Source: JAXMDT01 sp046348685 (GTDB lineage: Bacteria > Pseudomonadota > Alphaproteobacteria > Rickettsiales > UBA998). Taken from it: a stretch of 64,000 nt of DNA. Within the stretch, counting starts at the first letter, position 1, and each line of letters starts with the position of its first letter. The translations under genes were made by a program, and so were the position numbers. The notes below the pieces were generated by a model, which made no database searches, had not been told where the DNA came from, and saw nothing but the letters and a program-made list of their open reading frames with translations. The stretch is from the NCBI GenBank assembly GCA_046348685.1, contig JAXMDT010000004.1:124001-188000 (forward strand). Direction: 5' to 3'. Of this stretch, positions 43,240-51,863 are shown piece after piece.

Positions 43240-44543
43240 TATTGGCCTTGGGCTTTTTGTTTCGCCTGCTGGTCGACAACTAACTTACGAATCAACCAGG
43301 TGACGGGTACATTGACGACGCCGATAGTTAGAAATACATCCAGTAACGTGAAATCCAGATGCGACATGATGTAAGTAAGCACGGAGGAAAGCACCATGAA
43401 CAATGCATTGATGACATTATTGCTGGCAACCACGCGCGAACGGTAAGCCTTCTCCGTACGCGACTGCATGATGGCATAGAGCGGTACAATGAAAATACCG
43501 CCGCTGATAGCCAGCAGCAACATACTAATCAAAATGGGAAAATTTTCCGGGTTGGTCAAAAAACCCATAAAATTCTGTAATGGCGCAGCAGGATCCATGT
43601 CATACGCACGGCTGGCAAAATAAATAATGAAAATAAAAAGCGTCATGCCAAGCGAGCCATAAGGTACGTAACTGCCGTGAATGCGACCTTTCATGAGCGC
43701 ATTGCAGAGAATGGAACCAATGCCGATCCCCAGCGAAAAGATAGTAAGGAATAAGGTTACTACCGTTTCATCGGCATGCAGGAAATCTTTTATATAGGCA
43801 GGGAACTGGGCGAGGAAGGTAGCGCCGATCAGCCAGAACCAGGAAATACCGATGATGCACAGGAAAACATCTTCACGGACACGGGCATATTTCATCAGTT
43901 TCCAGGTTTCACTGGCGATATTCCAGCCGATTTTCAGCTCAGGATCGGCCGCGGTGCCGCGCGGCAAGAAATAGCTTGCTCCCCAGCTGATGAGCGAAGC
44001 ACTGACCATCACTAATGAAACAATGATCATGCCATTTTCCCGCAGAATCAATAAACCGCCAGTAATCGTGCCGATCAGGATGGCAAGGAAAGTCCCGGCT
44101 TCGACAAGGCCATTTCCGCCCAGCAATTCATCTTCCGGCAGGATTTCTGGTAATACGCCATATTTGATGGGGCCGAAAAATGTCGCCTGAATACCGAGGA
44201 AAAACAATGCCGCCAGCATCACCCATTCGTTTCCAGTAAAGAATGACACGCTACCAAAGACCATACATGGAAGTTCAGTAAAGCGGATAATGCGGATCAT
44301 GCGCGCCTTATCGTATTTATCGGCGATCTGGCCTGCCATGGCGGAAAAAAGAAAGAAAGGCAGGATGAAAAGACCCGCAGCGAGCGCCAGCAGTTTTTCA
44401 TTCGGCATTGAGCTGAGACCGTGAAACGTTAGGAGAATGACCATCGCATTTTTGAATACGTTATCGTTAAACGCACCAAGAAACTGAGCCACAAAAAGAG
44501 GCAGAAACCGCCGTTTCGTCAGAAGAGAAAGACCAGTGCTCAT
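43239..44543 (-). CDS. lplT: LplT-like lysophospholipid MFS transporter
   Basis: A 434-residue major facilitator with 12 predicted helices. The start RRFLPLFVAQFLGAFNDNVFK is the LplT signature; GQIADKYDKARMIRIIR is the MFS loop. LplT flips lyso-phosphatidylethanolamine across the inner membrane for repair by Aas, its neighbour. The aas ATG and the lplT stop share a base. The lplT ATG shares ATGA with the stop of the DUF2339 gene, so translation of all three was probably coupled. Confidence 0.92.
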   Translation of the reverse strand: MSTGLSLLTKRRFLPLFVAQFLGAFNDNVFKNAMVILLTFHGLSSMPNEKLLALAAGLFILPFFLFSAMAGQIADKYDKARMIRIIRFTELPCMVFGSVSFFTGNEWVMLAALFFLGIQATFFGPIKYGVLPEILPEDELLGGNGLVEAGTFLAILIGTITGGLLILRENGMIIVSLVMVSASLISWGASYFLPRGTAADPELKIGWNIASETWKLMKYARVREDVFLCIIGISWFWLIGATFLAQFPAYIKDFLHADETVVTLFLTIFSLGIGIGSILCNALMKGRIHGSYVPYGSLGMTLFIFIIYFASRAYDMDPAAPLQNFMGFLTNPENFPILISMLLLAISGGIFIVPLYAIMQSRTEKAYRSRVVASNNVINALFMVLSSVLTYIMSHLDFTLLDVFLTIGVVNVPVTWLIRKLVVDQQAKQKAQGQ

Positions 44544-45106
44544 AGATTACCGTTGTTGTCACGCGCGTTGCCAAATACGAAGCGTGTATAGAAATAGCTG
44601 AGACCCATCAAGCAGATACCAAGTCCCAGGAAAGAAAATACACGATAAAGTCCGGTCAGTTCCGATGCATCGTAAAGGAATACCTTACCGACACTGAGCA
44701 AAATGACGATGAGAGAGGCAATACGAATCATGCGCTCATGCCTTAGCGTTCCTAGGAAAAGAAGCGCAACCCCAAGTAGCAGCCAAACGGCGGAATAAGT
44801 GTAGATTTCCGCGTTCGTGATCTCGCCGATGCCAAGATATTCACCATGATAGAACTGGCTCACTTCGCAGGTGACAAACATAAAAGCCAGTACCAGCAGA
44901 AAAATATTGGGGACTAGTGTTAATTTGTGTTTTTTAAGCAGCCTGAGTTCACGATTCAGTATTTGAATGAAAGCCACGGGCACTGCATACGTGATGACGA
45001 GACTGTTCAACAATTTCACGGTGCCGACTGATTGATCAGACCAAAACGGGTTTGGCAAAATCAGGTCAAAATAAGCCGTTCTGAAGAGCGCTATCGCTGG
45101 GCACAT
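44540..45106 (-). CDS. DUF2339 C-terminal open frame
   Basis: The intact C-terminal 188-residue open frame of the broken gene. It carries the family's last helices (LFLGTLRHERMIRIASLIVI, VGKVFLYDASELTGLYRVFS) and ends in ATGA shared with the lplT start. It has no plausible start of its own, as the upstream frame is disrupted; an ATG at 45106 has no clear ribosome site. I treat it as a fragment, not an independent gene. Confidence 0.5.
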   Translation of the reverse strand: MCPAIALFRTAYFDLILPNPFWSDQSVGTVKLLNSLVITYAVPVAFIQILNRELRLLKKHKLTLVPNIFLLVLAFMFVTCEVSQFYHGEYLGIGEITNAEIYTYSAVWLLLGVALLFLGTLRHERMIRIASLIVILLSVGKVFLYDASELTGLYRVFSFLGLGICLMGLSYFYTRFVFGNARDNNGNL

Positions 45107-46124
45107 GCCGCTCCAGCTGGCAGCGTGCGTGTGTAGCGACGTCCGGCGACAAGACGGCCAAGTCCAAAGATAAATAATATTGCGGTGATTACGCCACGTT
45201 CGGTGAAACCTGCGATAACGAAGACGATCTCCTCAGGGTGTATGGAAAGCATGGCGGGCAAGATAATATCATGATGCCGAACAGGGCAGCGGCGGCATGA
45301 AATTCAAAAAAGCCTTGCGAGCCAGTCATCTTTTTCCGTCGCAGCAGGGCTTACTGCTGGCAGCAAAAAAAGGCGGGCAATCAGAAGTTGAAATAGAGGC
45401 CAAGTGACGATCGGTATCGCGGTTTGTGCATGCCGTAGCTTCGCTCAGACTGTAAAGTGCGACGCACGGCAACAGTATTGTACGGCATCAAAATAATTGC
45501 GAAGAGTACGCCTACGCCCAGTGCCGGGCCAGCGTAGCGCATGAATATCGAAACGCAGGTTGATGACAGCGATGGCGAGAATCTCCAGCGCCGGCGCCAC
45601 CGACAGGAATTCGCGCGGTATTTCGATACCGATCAGGCAGACAAAGGCCGTTGTATGCCAGCGCATGAGCCAAAACGCTGTTGTCAGATTCATTTTTTGA
45701 AAGGTGCATAAAGACTAACTTGGTCATGACGAAAGAGGCTGCCGCCAACCCCATGGCGAGGAAGCCCCATAAATGCACATCACGAGCGGGCTCACCCAAA
45801 AACGCAAGAATCCGGTCATGAACACTCAGTTTAATGTGGGCGACGCGATGGCAAAAATTGGCACCGACAACGCTGATGACTGCCCAATGTACCGGTCGCT
45901 CGCGCTACAACAGCCAGAAACGCTCAACACGAATAAAGCAGCAAAACCGCCAACGACTACTATAATATCGCCCTGGACGCGGTGGGTTCCGGGAAGCGAT
46001 CATGATCAGGCTGACGGCTAGCGATAGCCAGGGCGCGAACCGGTATACCTTATAGTTAAACCATGAAGCGCAATGCTACCCAGCGCAAGCAGGCCAAAAT
46101 CCCCATTCAAGCTGGGTAAACCCA

Positions 46125-47225
46125 CTATGATACGCCGCAAAGCCCGCATTGAGTACAGGCGCCACCAAAGTGATGTAATTTAAGATGGCCGGCAGAGAGA
46201 AGCGGCGTGCCCTCGGTATCGCCTTCTTCCATCTCGCGGCGGGATTGGGCCACTACCGTAGCGCTGATACCGAGAAGGAAGAGTCCAATCCATAAGGAAT
46301 CGCCCGATTGATAATCCGTCATCAACCATAGGACAACCCAGCCGAAAGCTCCGAGCACGGTAGGAATCGAAAGCCACCACCACCGCTCTTTGCGGATGAT
46401 GACCATCAATGCACTGCTGACGGCATAGAGGTAAATGAAAAGAAGGGGCGTGTTGGGTTCGTTCGAGCCAACCAGAGCGGGTGTGAGAAATCCGCCGAGC
46501 AGCCCGAGAAGGGCAATCGGCGCGCCATGACGCAGTGACAGCACTACGGGCAATCCTGTCACAAAGGCCATTCCTATGAAAGCAGTGACAGGGGAAATCA
46601 GGTGATAAAGGTTGGCAGCGGCAAACAGGCTGACATAAAGATCGGCGATACCGGCGCCGGACAACGCCTGCGCAATCCGCGTGCCATTAGAAAAGCTGGG
46701 ACGACGGCGTACCCAGTTGCCAGTTGCTAACAGCAGAATACCAAACAGAGCACCAAGCATGACGCGGACGTTTTCGTCGAGCAAATCTTTTTCAATTGAG
46801 TATTTAATCATGTAAAAACCAGCGAAAGCGAGCGCAATCCCGCCGATCCAGACGGGGAGGCGTGCGCCGAATTGTTGCTCAAAGCCGATTTTTTCCTTCT
46901 CTTTTTTCAGTGGCTTCTGTTTTGTCGTAACAACGATTTCCGGTGAGACAGCCGGTTGCTGTTTCGGTTTGTGCGCTTTGGCTAATGGAATTTCCTGAAA
47001 AGAAGATTCGGGTGTAGCAATAGGCGCTGCAGGGATGCCTGAACCTGATGTTAGCGGTTTGACTTCGATGCCTTGCTTTTCAAGTGCAACCAGTACGCCA
47101 TTAAGATGGGCGCGCAAAACGCGGACATCTTCTTTCAGTTTAGAAATACGGCTCTGGTTTACCCATGGCAAAACCAAAGGAGCTATCAGAATAATCGCAA
47201 TACCCACGCCAATTAGCAGTTCCAT
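46125..47225 (-). CDS. DUF2339 N-terminal open frame
   Basis: The intact N-terminal open frame of the broken gene. It has a first membrane helix (about 4-24), then a coiled-coil and Pro/Lys-rich cytoplasmic linker (about 25-120) and then a series of short helices from about 125 on, typical of DUF2339. Its last 25 residues (GGACTQCGLCGVS at the end) are out of frame relative to the family, so a premature stop follows a frameshift near 46180. A stable membrane fragment might still be made. Confidence 0.55.
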   Translation of the reverse strand: MELLIGVGIAIILIAPLVLPWVNQSRISKLKEDVRVLRAHLNGVLVALEKQGIEVKPLTSGSGIPAAPIATPESSFQEIPLAKAHKPKQQPAVSPEIVVTTKQKPLKKEKEKIGFEQQFGARLPVWIGGIALAFAGFYMIKYSIEKDLLDENVRVMLGALFGILLLATGNWVRRRPSFSNGTRIAQALSGAGIADLYVSLFAAANLYHLISPVTAFIGMAFVTGLPVVLSLRHGAPIALLGLLGGFLTPALVGSNEPNTPLLFIYLYAVSSALMVIIRKERWWWLSIPTVLGAFGWVVLWLMTDYQSGDSLWIGLFLLGISATVVAQSRREMEEGDTEGTPLLSAGHLKLHHFGGACTQCGLCGVS

Positions 47226-47268
47226 AGTGCACTCTTTTTAGGGTTGCATTTTGGGTAGAATAGCATAT

Positions 47269-47309
47269 TATTAAACACTGTTCAATAATTAATTATACAG
47301 TGTTTAATA
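47269..47309. promoter_or_regulatory. TetR operator: 13-bp inverted repeat
   Basis: TATTAAACACTGT and ACAGTGTTTAATA are perfect 13-base inverted arms separated by 15 bases (TCAATAATTAATTAT). The right arm ends five bases before the tetR ATG, and the left arm is 44 bp from the DUF2339 start. So one dimer or a pair of dimers could repress both genes. No ribosome site precedes the tetR ATG, so the site may overlap a leaderless promoter. Confidence 0.8.
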
Positions 47310-47313
47310 TATT

Positions 47314-47919
47314 ATGGCCCGACGGTCCGATCATAGCCGCGACGAACTTAAAGCGTTGATGATAAAAGCAGGTTTGGATCTTATCCGCAAGGATGGTCTT
47401 TCAGGATTCAGCGCTCGCAAGGTTGCTGGCAAGGTAGGCTACACGGTTGGTTCCGTATATCATGTATTCGGTTCCTACGACACGCTCATGCTGGAAATGA
47501 ATGCGGTGACGCTGGATGCATTGAAAGGGGACGTCTTATCCGCGCTTGAGCGGACACATAGGAAGGAACCGCTGCAAGTGCTCGCAAATGGGTATTACGA
47601 ATTCGCCCGGAAAAACTATGCACAGTGGACGGCATTGTTCGAATACCGGTTGCAGACCGAGAAAAAACTCCCCGAATGGTATCGTACCAAACTTCGGGAA
47701 CTTTTCTGTCTCATAGAAGAGCAACTCCTGGCATACTGCATGGATTCCAAGCATGAAGCCCGCCGCCACGCCTATGTTTTATGGGCAGGGATTCATGGTA
47801 TTTGCGTTCTAGGTCTTTCTGGCCGACTTTCTGTGGTTGGGGGGCAATCCACGCACGCTCTGATCCAAACATTTCTCAAGCATTATGTTATGGGTATAAA
47901 AGCAGGAAATAAGCATTAA
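47314..47919 (+). CDS. TetR/AcrR-family repressor
   Basis: A 201-residue TetR-type regulator. The N-terminal helix-turn-helix (about 8-60) is in GLSGFSARKVAGKVGYTVGS followed by VYHVFGSYD. The C-terminal ligand domain has a WHG-type character (YAQWTALFEYRLQ, EWYRTKLREL). It is divergent from the DUF2339 gene, and a near-perfect inverted repeat lies between them, so it probably represses itself and that gene, and through it lplT and aas. The inducer is unknown; a lipid or membrane-stress ligand is a reasonable guess. There is no ribosome site before the ATG. Confidence 0.88.
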   Translation: MARRSDHSRDELKALMIKAGLDLIRKDGLSGFSARKVAGKVGYTVGSVYHVFGSYDTLMLEMNAVTLDALKGDVLSALERTHRKEPLQVLANGYYEFARKNYAQWTALFEYRLQTEKKLPEWYRTKLRELFCLIEEQLLAYCMDSKHEARRHAYVLWAGIHGICVLGLSGRLSVVGGQSTHALIQTFLKHYVMGIKAGNKH

Positions 47920-47954
47920 TAACGCACTGAAATTGAATAAAAACCAATAATTAA

Positions 47955-47970
47955 TTAAACGCCCGTTAAC
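47955..47970. promoter_or_regulatory. CtrA box upstream of the Tad minor-pilin operon
   Basis: TTAAACGCCCGTTAAC is an exact TTAA-N7-TTAAC, the binding consensus of the alphaproteobacterial cell-cycle regulator CtrA. It is 54 bp upstream of the ATG of the first tadE gene, in the only intergenic space before that operon. A chance match in one short spacer is unlikely but possible, and the ctrA gene is not in the window. Confidence 0.7.
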
Positions 47971-48024
47971 GATACTGGGCATATACTGATATGGTATAAA
48001 AATCCGCCAGTATAACGGCATCTT

Positions 48025-48603
48025 ATGCCACGCCTGCGAAAACTCTTGAATACATTCCGTTTTTATCGCTCTGAAGAGGGGGTGACTGCGATTGAATTCG
48101 CTTTTATCGCGCCTGTCCTGTTATTGTTCATGTTCGGGACGATCGAATTCTCGCTCGTTATGTTTGTACAAAGCGTCATGGAAGGCGCGACCACGCTTTC
48201 CTCCCGTCTCGGAAAAACGGGATATACTGAAAGCGGCCAGAGCCGTGAAGATACAATCATTAATGCGCTCAAAGCACGTGCCGGAGTATTTTTTGATCCC
48301 AGTCTTATAACTATCACCAGCAAATTCTATGGCCAATTCGACCAGATCGGCGACTCCGAGCCATATACGGATACCAATCATAATGGCCGCTATGATACCG
48401 GTGAAACCTATTCCGATGTAAATGGCAACGGCCACTGGGATGCGGATATGGGGCAGCAGGGATACGGGGATGCAAACGATATTGTGGTTTATACCGTGAC
48501 CTATCCGTGGCGTATCAATACGCCGCTTATATCGAAATTTATCAGTAATAACGGAAACGTGACGCTGCGCGCTGTCGCTGTTGTCAAGAATGAACCGTAT
48601 TAG
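48025..48603 (+). CDS. tadE: TadE-family pilus protein with Ca-binding-like loops
   Basis: A 192-residue pseudopilin-like TadE protein. The N-terminal GVTAIEFAFIAPVLLLFMFG (residues 19-38) holds the TadE-type Glu and processing region. Beyond the helix, two loops, DTNHNGRYDTGE (116-127) and DVNGNGHWDADM (131-142), have the Asp/Asn spacing of EF-hand or dockerin-like calcium sites. Such an insert is present in some alphaproteobacterial TadE proteins. TadE and TadF/G are minor pilins of Flp/Tad pili. The gene is the first of a plus-strand operon behind a CtrA box. Confidence 0.88.
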   Translation: MPRLRKLLNTFRFYRSEEGVTAIEFAFIAPVLLLFMFGTIEFSLVMFVQSVMEGATTLSSRLGKTGYTESGQSREDTIINALKARAGVFFDPSLITITSKFYGQFDQIGDSEPYTDTNHNGRYDTGETYSDVNGNGHWDADMGQQGYGDANDIVVYTVTYPWRINTPLISKFISNNGNVTLRAVAVVKNEPY

Positions 48604-49174
48604 GAATATGCATCACGTAATACAACATATTAAGCATTTTATTGAGGCCCGAGATGGGATTGCCATGACGGAATTTGCGCTTTGCGCTCCTGTATTACTT
48701 ATTCTTCTGCTTGGCTCTATAGAAGGCTCACGTTTCCTGCTAGTTAATCAGAAGCAGGAAAAAATCGCTTTTACAGTGGCGGACGTTGTCGCGCAGTCTA
48801 CCGATCTTACCACGGCCGGTATGGATCAGTTGCTGGCTGCGACGCAGGATATGATGAACCCTTATACTTTTGGTGCCAATGGAATCGTCATGGTGACTTC
48901 TGTTACTAAAAATCCAGGACAGAACCCGATCGTCAATTGGCGCTATACAGGCGGCGGAACACTCGCCGGAAGCTCCAGCCTCATCGGAAATGTCGGTTCA
49001 ACCGCAACATTGCCAACAGGCTTCACGCTGAATGATCGAGATAATATTATAATTGCGGAGGTATTTTACCGGTTTACGCCATTGTTTAATTCGAAGCTGT
49101 TCGGCAGCCGGACATTGTATAAATCGGCGATTTATAAGCCGCGCCTCGGCGAACTAACCAACGCACCGTCCTGA
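48590..49174 (+). CDS. TadE/TadF-like minor pilin
   Basis: A second pseudopilin-like protein of about 194 residues. DGIAMTEFALCAPVLLILLL is the TadE-type processing and membrane region (about residues 22-41); the rest is a polar, beta-rich external domain. Several starts are possible; the ATG at 48590 overlaps the preceding gene by 14 bp, while an ATG at 48608 has an AGGA at short distance. It probably forms the pilus-associated TadE/TadF pair with its neighbour. Confidence 0.8.
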   Translation: MNRIRNMHHVIQHIKHFIEARDGIAMTEFALCAPVLLILLLGSIEGSRFLLVNQKQEKIAFTVADVVAQSTDLTTAGMDQLLAATQDMMNPYTFGANGIVMVTSVTKNPGQNPIVNWRYTGGGTLAGSSSLIGNVGSTATLPTGFTLNDRDNIIIAEVFYRFTPLFNSKLFGSRTLYKSAIYKPRLGELTNAPS

Positions 49175-49196
49175 TTCTCTCCTGATGGAGTATAGT

Positions 49197-50552
49197 ATGA
49201 AACGTACATGGATGCAATTTTTCCGCTCGGAAGAGGGTTCTGTCATACCTCTTGTAGGCTTTGCTTTTCTGGTGCTGGTGGGTTCCGTTGGCCTTGCCAT
49301 CGATATCAGCCGCCGAGAACTGGCGCAGGCTAAACTTTCCAGTGCGCTGGATGCTGCCGGCCTGGCGGCAGGAAGTACGGTCAATACCACTAATTTGACG
49401 ACCGAGGTAAACAAATATTTTTACGCGAACTATCCGGTAGGGTATCTTGGTACCTCTGTCACGTCCCTGACTGCGGTTGTCAGTGCTAATAATACAATTA
49501 TCAATCTTACCGCAGATGGCACATTGCCGACAACGTTCGGCAAAGTATTCGGCGTGATGACAATGCCGTTACACGCGGAATCGGAAATTACGCGCAGCAC
49601 GAAAGGCATGGAGCTGGTACTAGTCATGGATAACACCGGTTCTATGGGCGATAATAATAAGCTCGAAGATATGAAAACCGCAGCCAAATCGCTGGTCGAT
49701 ATCCTTTATGGCAGTGATAATACGGTAGACGATCTGTGGGTGGGCGTGGTTCCGTTTTCACAGACGGTAAATATAGGCTCGTCCCATACAAGCTGGATGA
49801 ATACATCGTATATGAACGGCCTTGCCTGGGGCCCGACAAGCTGGGGTGGCTGTGTAGATGCGCGCTATACAGGCAGGGATGTAAACGACGATCCTCCCGC
49901 ATCTGAAAAATTCAAAGCGTATTATTGGCCGGATGACTCGAATAATGACTGGATACGCACAAACGGACAGTATCGCACGGTCAGCAGCACGTTAGGGCCC
50001 AATAAAAATTGTCCTGAACCAGTGCTGCCGATGGTTGCAGAAAAATCAACGGTCAAAGCATCCATCGATGCTATGGAAGCACGCGGCAATACCCATGTCG
50101 GCTATGGCGCAGTATGGGGCTGGCGCATGCTTTCCCCGCGCTGGCGTGGATTGTGGGGCGGCCAGATGAACACAAACAGCCTGCCGCTCGACTATAACAC
50201 GCCGCTGATGAATAAAGCAGTGGTCATTCTGACCGATGGGATGAACACGATGGATAATACCTCGCGCACCGCATACTGGTACTTATCTAACGGGCGCCTT
50301 GGCAGCACAAATCAAAGCAATGCGGTTACTGCCCTTAATAACAAGCTTTCTTCGGTATGCACTTCAATGAAAAGCCATGGCATCATCATTTATACGGTGG
50401 CATTCGACAATCCCGGCTCCAGCATTGAAACCTTGCTACAGAATTGCGCGAGCGATCCCAGTTATTATTTCGATTCACCAACCGGCTCGGACCTGCAGCA
50501 GGCATTCCGCGTCATTGGGGATTCACTCTCCAATCTTCGTATCAGTCACTAA
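49197..50552 (+). CDS. tadG: TadG-like protein with von Willebrand A domain
   Basis: A 451-residue TadG-type protein. The N-terminal TadE-like helix (GSVIPLVGFAFLVLVGSVGL) anchors it; a VWA domain begins at LVLVMDNTGSMG (MIDAS-type DxTGS) and extends to near the C-terminus. TadG is needed for Flp pilus assembly or anchoring. I start at ATG 49197 because GGAG lies six bases upstream; the ATG at 49185 would read through that site. It is co-transcribed with the two TadE genes. Confidence 0.87.
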   Translation: MKRTWMQFFRSEEGSVIPLVGFAFLVLVGSVGLAIDISRRELAQAKLSSALDAAGLAAGSTVNTTNLTTEVNKYFYANYPVGYLGTSVTSLTAVVSANNTIINLTADGTLPTTFGKVFGVMTMPLHAESEITRSTKGMELVLVMDNTGSMGDNNKLEDMKTAAKSLVDILYGSDNTVDDLWVGVVPFSQTVNIGSSHTSWMNTSYMNGLAWGPTSWGGCVDARYTGRDVNDDPPASEKFKAYYWPDDSNNDWIRTNGQYRTVSSTLGPNKNCPEPVLPMVAEKSTVKASIDAMEARGNTHVGYGAVWGWRMLSPRWRGLWGGQMNTNSLPLDYNTPLMNKAVVILTDGMNTMDNTSRTAYWYLSNGRLGSTNQSNAVTALNNKLSSVCTSMKSHGIIIYTVAFDNPGSSIETLLQNCASDPSYYFDSPTGSDLQQAFRVIGDSLSNLRISH

Positions 50553-50573
50553 TCTAGGCTTGGAAGCTATTAC

Positions 50574-50603
50574 TTGACGCTGCTTTATGGGCGCGGTTAT
50601 CCT
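50574..50603 (+). promoter_or_regulatory. Possible promoter before the TadD-like gene
   Basis: TTGACG at 50574-50579 is a good -35 hexamer, with TATCCT about 18 bases on as a weak -10. It lies in the 76-bp spacer between tadG and the TadD-like gene. It could add to read-through from the upstream operon. Confidence 0.25.
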
Positions 50604-50628
50604 TCTGCCAACACCTGTGAGGTAGGCC

Positions 50629-51858
50629 ATGAATCGTTTTTTGTTCCATACGGCATCCGTAATTGTCCTTCTTGCACTGAGCAGCTGCGCACAGGGTCCT
50701 GTTCCAGAAGCTCCAAAAACACCGATATCCGAAAAAGAAACCAATTTTTTGCGTCTGGGGCGTAATGTGGAAAAAGGTGGGGACGTCAATAGCGCCATCG
50801 ATCTTTACAAGCAGGCGATAGAAGTTTCGAAAGGCGGAGTGGAGGGCCACCTGGCGCTGTCTCGCGTTTATCTCGAGCAGGGACATCGGACTCAAGCCAA
50901 AGATGTTCTGCTGCAGGCGAAAAAACTGCAGCCAAATAATCCCGAGGTAAATTTACGCCTGGGTAAAATTGCCATTAACCGTAATGAGCCAAAAGATGCT
51001 TTGGGTTATTTTGAAGCAGGGCTTAAAGATCTTTCCGGAAACGTCGACCTTTTGAACGGCAAAGGTATTGCTCTTGATATGCTGGGCCGTCATGAGGAAG
51101 CGCAAATCGAATACCGTCAGGCACTGAGTGACGGAAATGGAAATTTCCCTTTTGTGGAAAATAACCTTGCCATGTCGTGTATTATGACCGGAAAATATAA
51201 TGAAGCGATCGATGTATTGCAGGGCATCAAGAATGTGGAAGATTCTCCTGTTATGCGGCAAAACCTGGCGCTGGCATATGGGCTGAAAGGCGATATGGAC
51301 AAGGCACGCGAATGGGGCGGCAAAGATTTGAATGAAAGGGAAATGAACGAAAACATTGCCTTTTACCAGTCTTATGTTGATGATTTACAAAGCCGTCACG
51401 ATCAATCGGTGCCGGTGCCGACTATTCCTGCCCAAACCCTGGATGCGCCGAAAGCTGTACCTTCTGCCGCCGCTACTCCAGTCGCTGCAGGACAAGTTGA
51501 AGCCGTGAAGCCAGAAGAAAAGACAATTGTCACGCCCTTTACCGAAACAAAAATTGTTCCAGCGGAAGTGGTGACTTCGCTGCCCGCTACAAAGCAAGCT
51601 CCCGCTCAAACAGTAGAACCCTCTCGTATCGAGCCTATACAGGCACCACATGCAGCAAGCACGGACACGGTAGCAACAGACATAAAGCCCGTGGACGTTA
51701 TTTCTCCCGATGCCAACGATCATTCAATACAATTAATATCACCGCCAGAAACACAGATTCCTGTTGCGGCAACTCAGGCCGAGCCTGAGCCAAAAACAGC
51801 ATTGCCACCGCACTGGCGTACTCTGCCTTGGATGACCGGTGACAATGAGAAGGATTGA
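50629..51858 (+). CDS. tadD: TadD-like TPR lipoprotein
   Basis: A 409-residue lipoprotein. The signal peptide ends in the lipobox LSSC (Cys at about 20). Four to five TPR units (about 40-250) include GHLALSRVYLEQGHRTQAKD and VDLLNGKGIALDMLGRHEEA. The last 150 residues are rich in Pro, Ala, Val and Thr and probably disordered, ending LPPHWRTLPWMTG. TadD is a TPR lipoprotein that helps secretin assembly in Tad systems. A GAGGTAGG ribosome site precedes the ATG. It converges with tadC 5 bp away. Confidence 0.87.
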   Translation: MNRFLFHTASVIVLLALSSCAQGPVPEAPKTPISEKETNFLRLGRNVEKGGDVNSAIDLYKQAIEVSKGGVEGHLALSRVYLEQGHRTQAKDVLLQAKKLQPNNPEVNLRLGKIAINRNEPKDALGYFEAGLKDLSGNVDLLNGKGIALDMLGRHEEAQIEYRQALSDGNGNFPFVENNLAMSCIMTGKYNEAIDVLQGIKNVEDSPVMRQNLALAYGLKGDMDKAREWGGKDLNEREMNENIAFYQSYVDDLQSRHDQSVPVPTIPAQTLDAPKAVPSAAATPVAAGQVEAVKPEEKTIVTPFTETKIVPAEVVTSLPATKQAPAQTVEPSRIEPIQAPHAASTDTVATDIKPVDVISPDANDHSIQLISPPETQIPVAATQAEPEPKTALPPHWRTLPWMTGDNEKD

Positions 51859-51863
51859 ACGTT

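Larger units (their letters stand above)
44540..47225 (-). pseudogene. DUF2339 membrane protein, broken by frameshifts
   Basis: A DUF2339 multi-pass membrane protein whose reading frame is broken in the middle. The total span, about 895 codons, equals a normal full-length member, so only small insertions or deletions are involved. The N-terminal part (46125-47225) and the C-terminal part (44540-45106) are clean, but 45107-46124 is readable only by switching frames several times. For example, removing one T near 46100 restores EWGFGLLALGSIALH. The function of the family is unknown. The gene heads the lplT-aas transcript and lies opposite tetR, whose operator sits between them. Decay is the simplest reading; a local sequencing problem is possible. 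Confidence 0.8.

Noticed and set aside
45445..45799. Short minus-strand open frames of 82 and 95 codons as separate genes
   Set aside because: They overlap in different frames, contain pieces of DUF2339-like membrane sequence and lie within the broken gene, so they are parts of the pseudogene.
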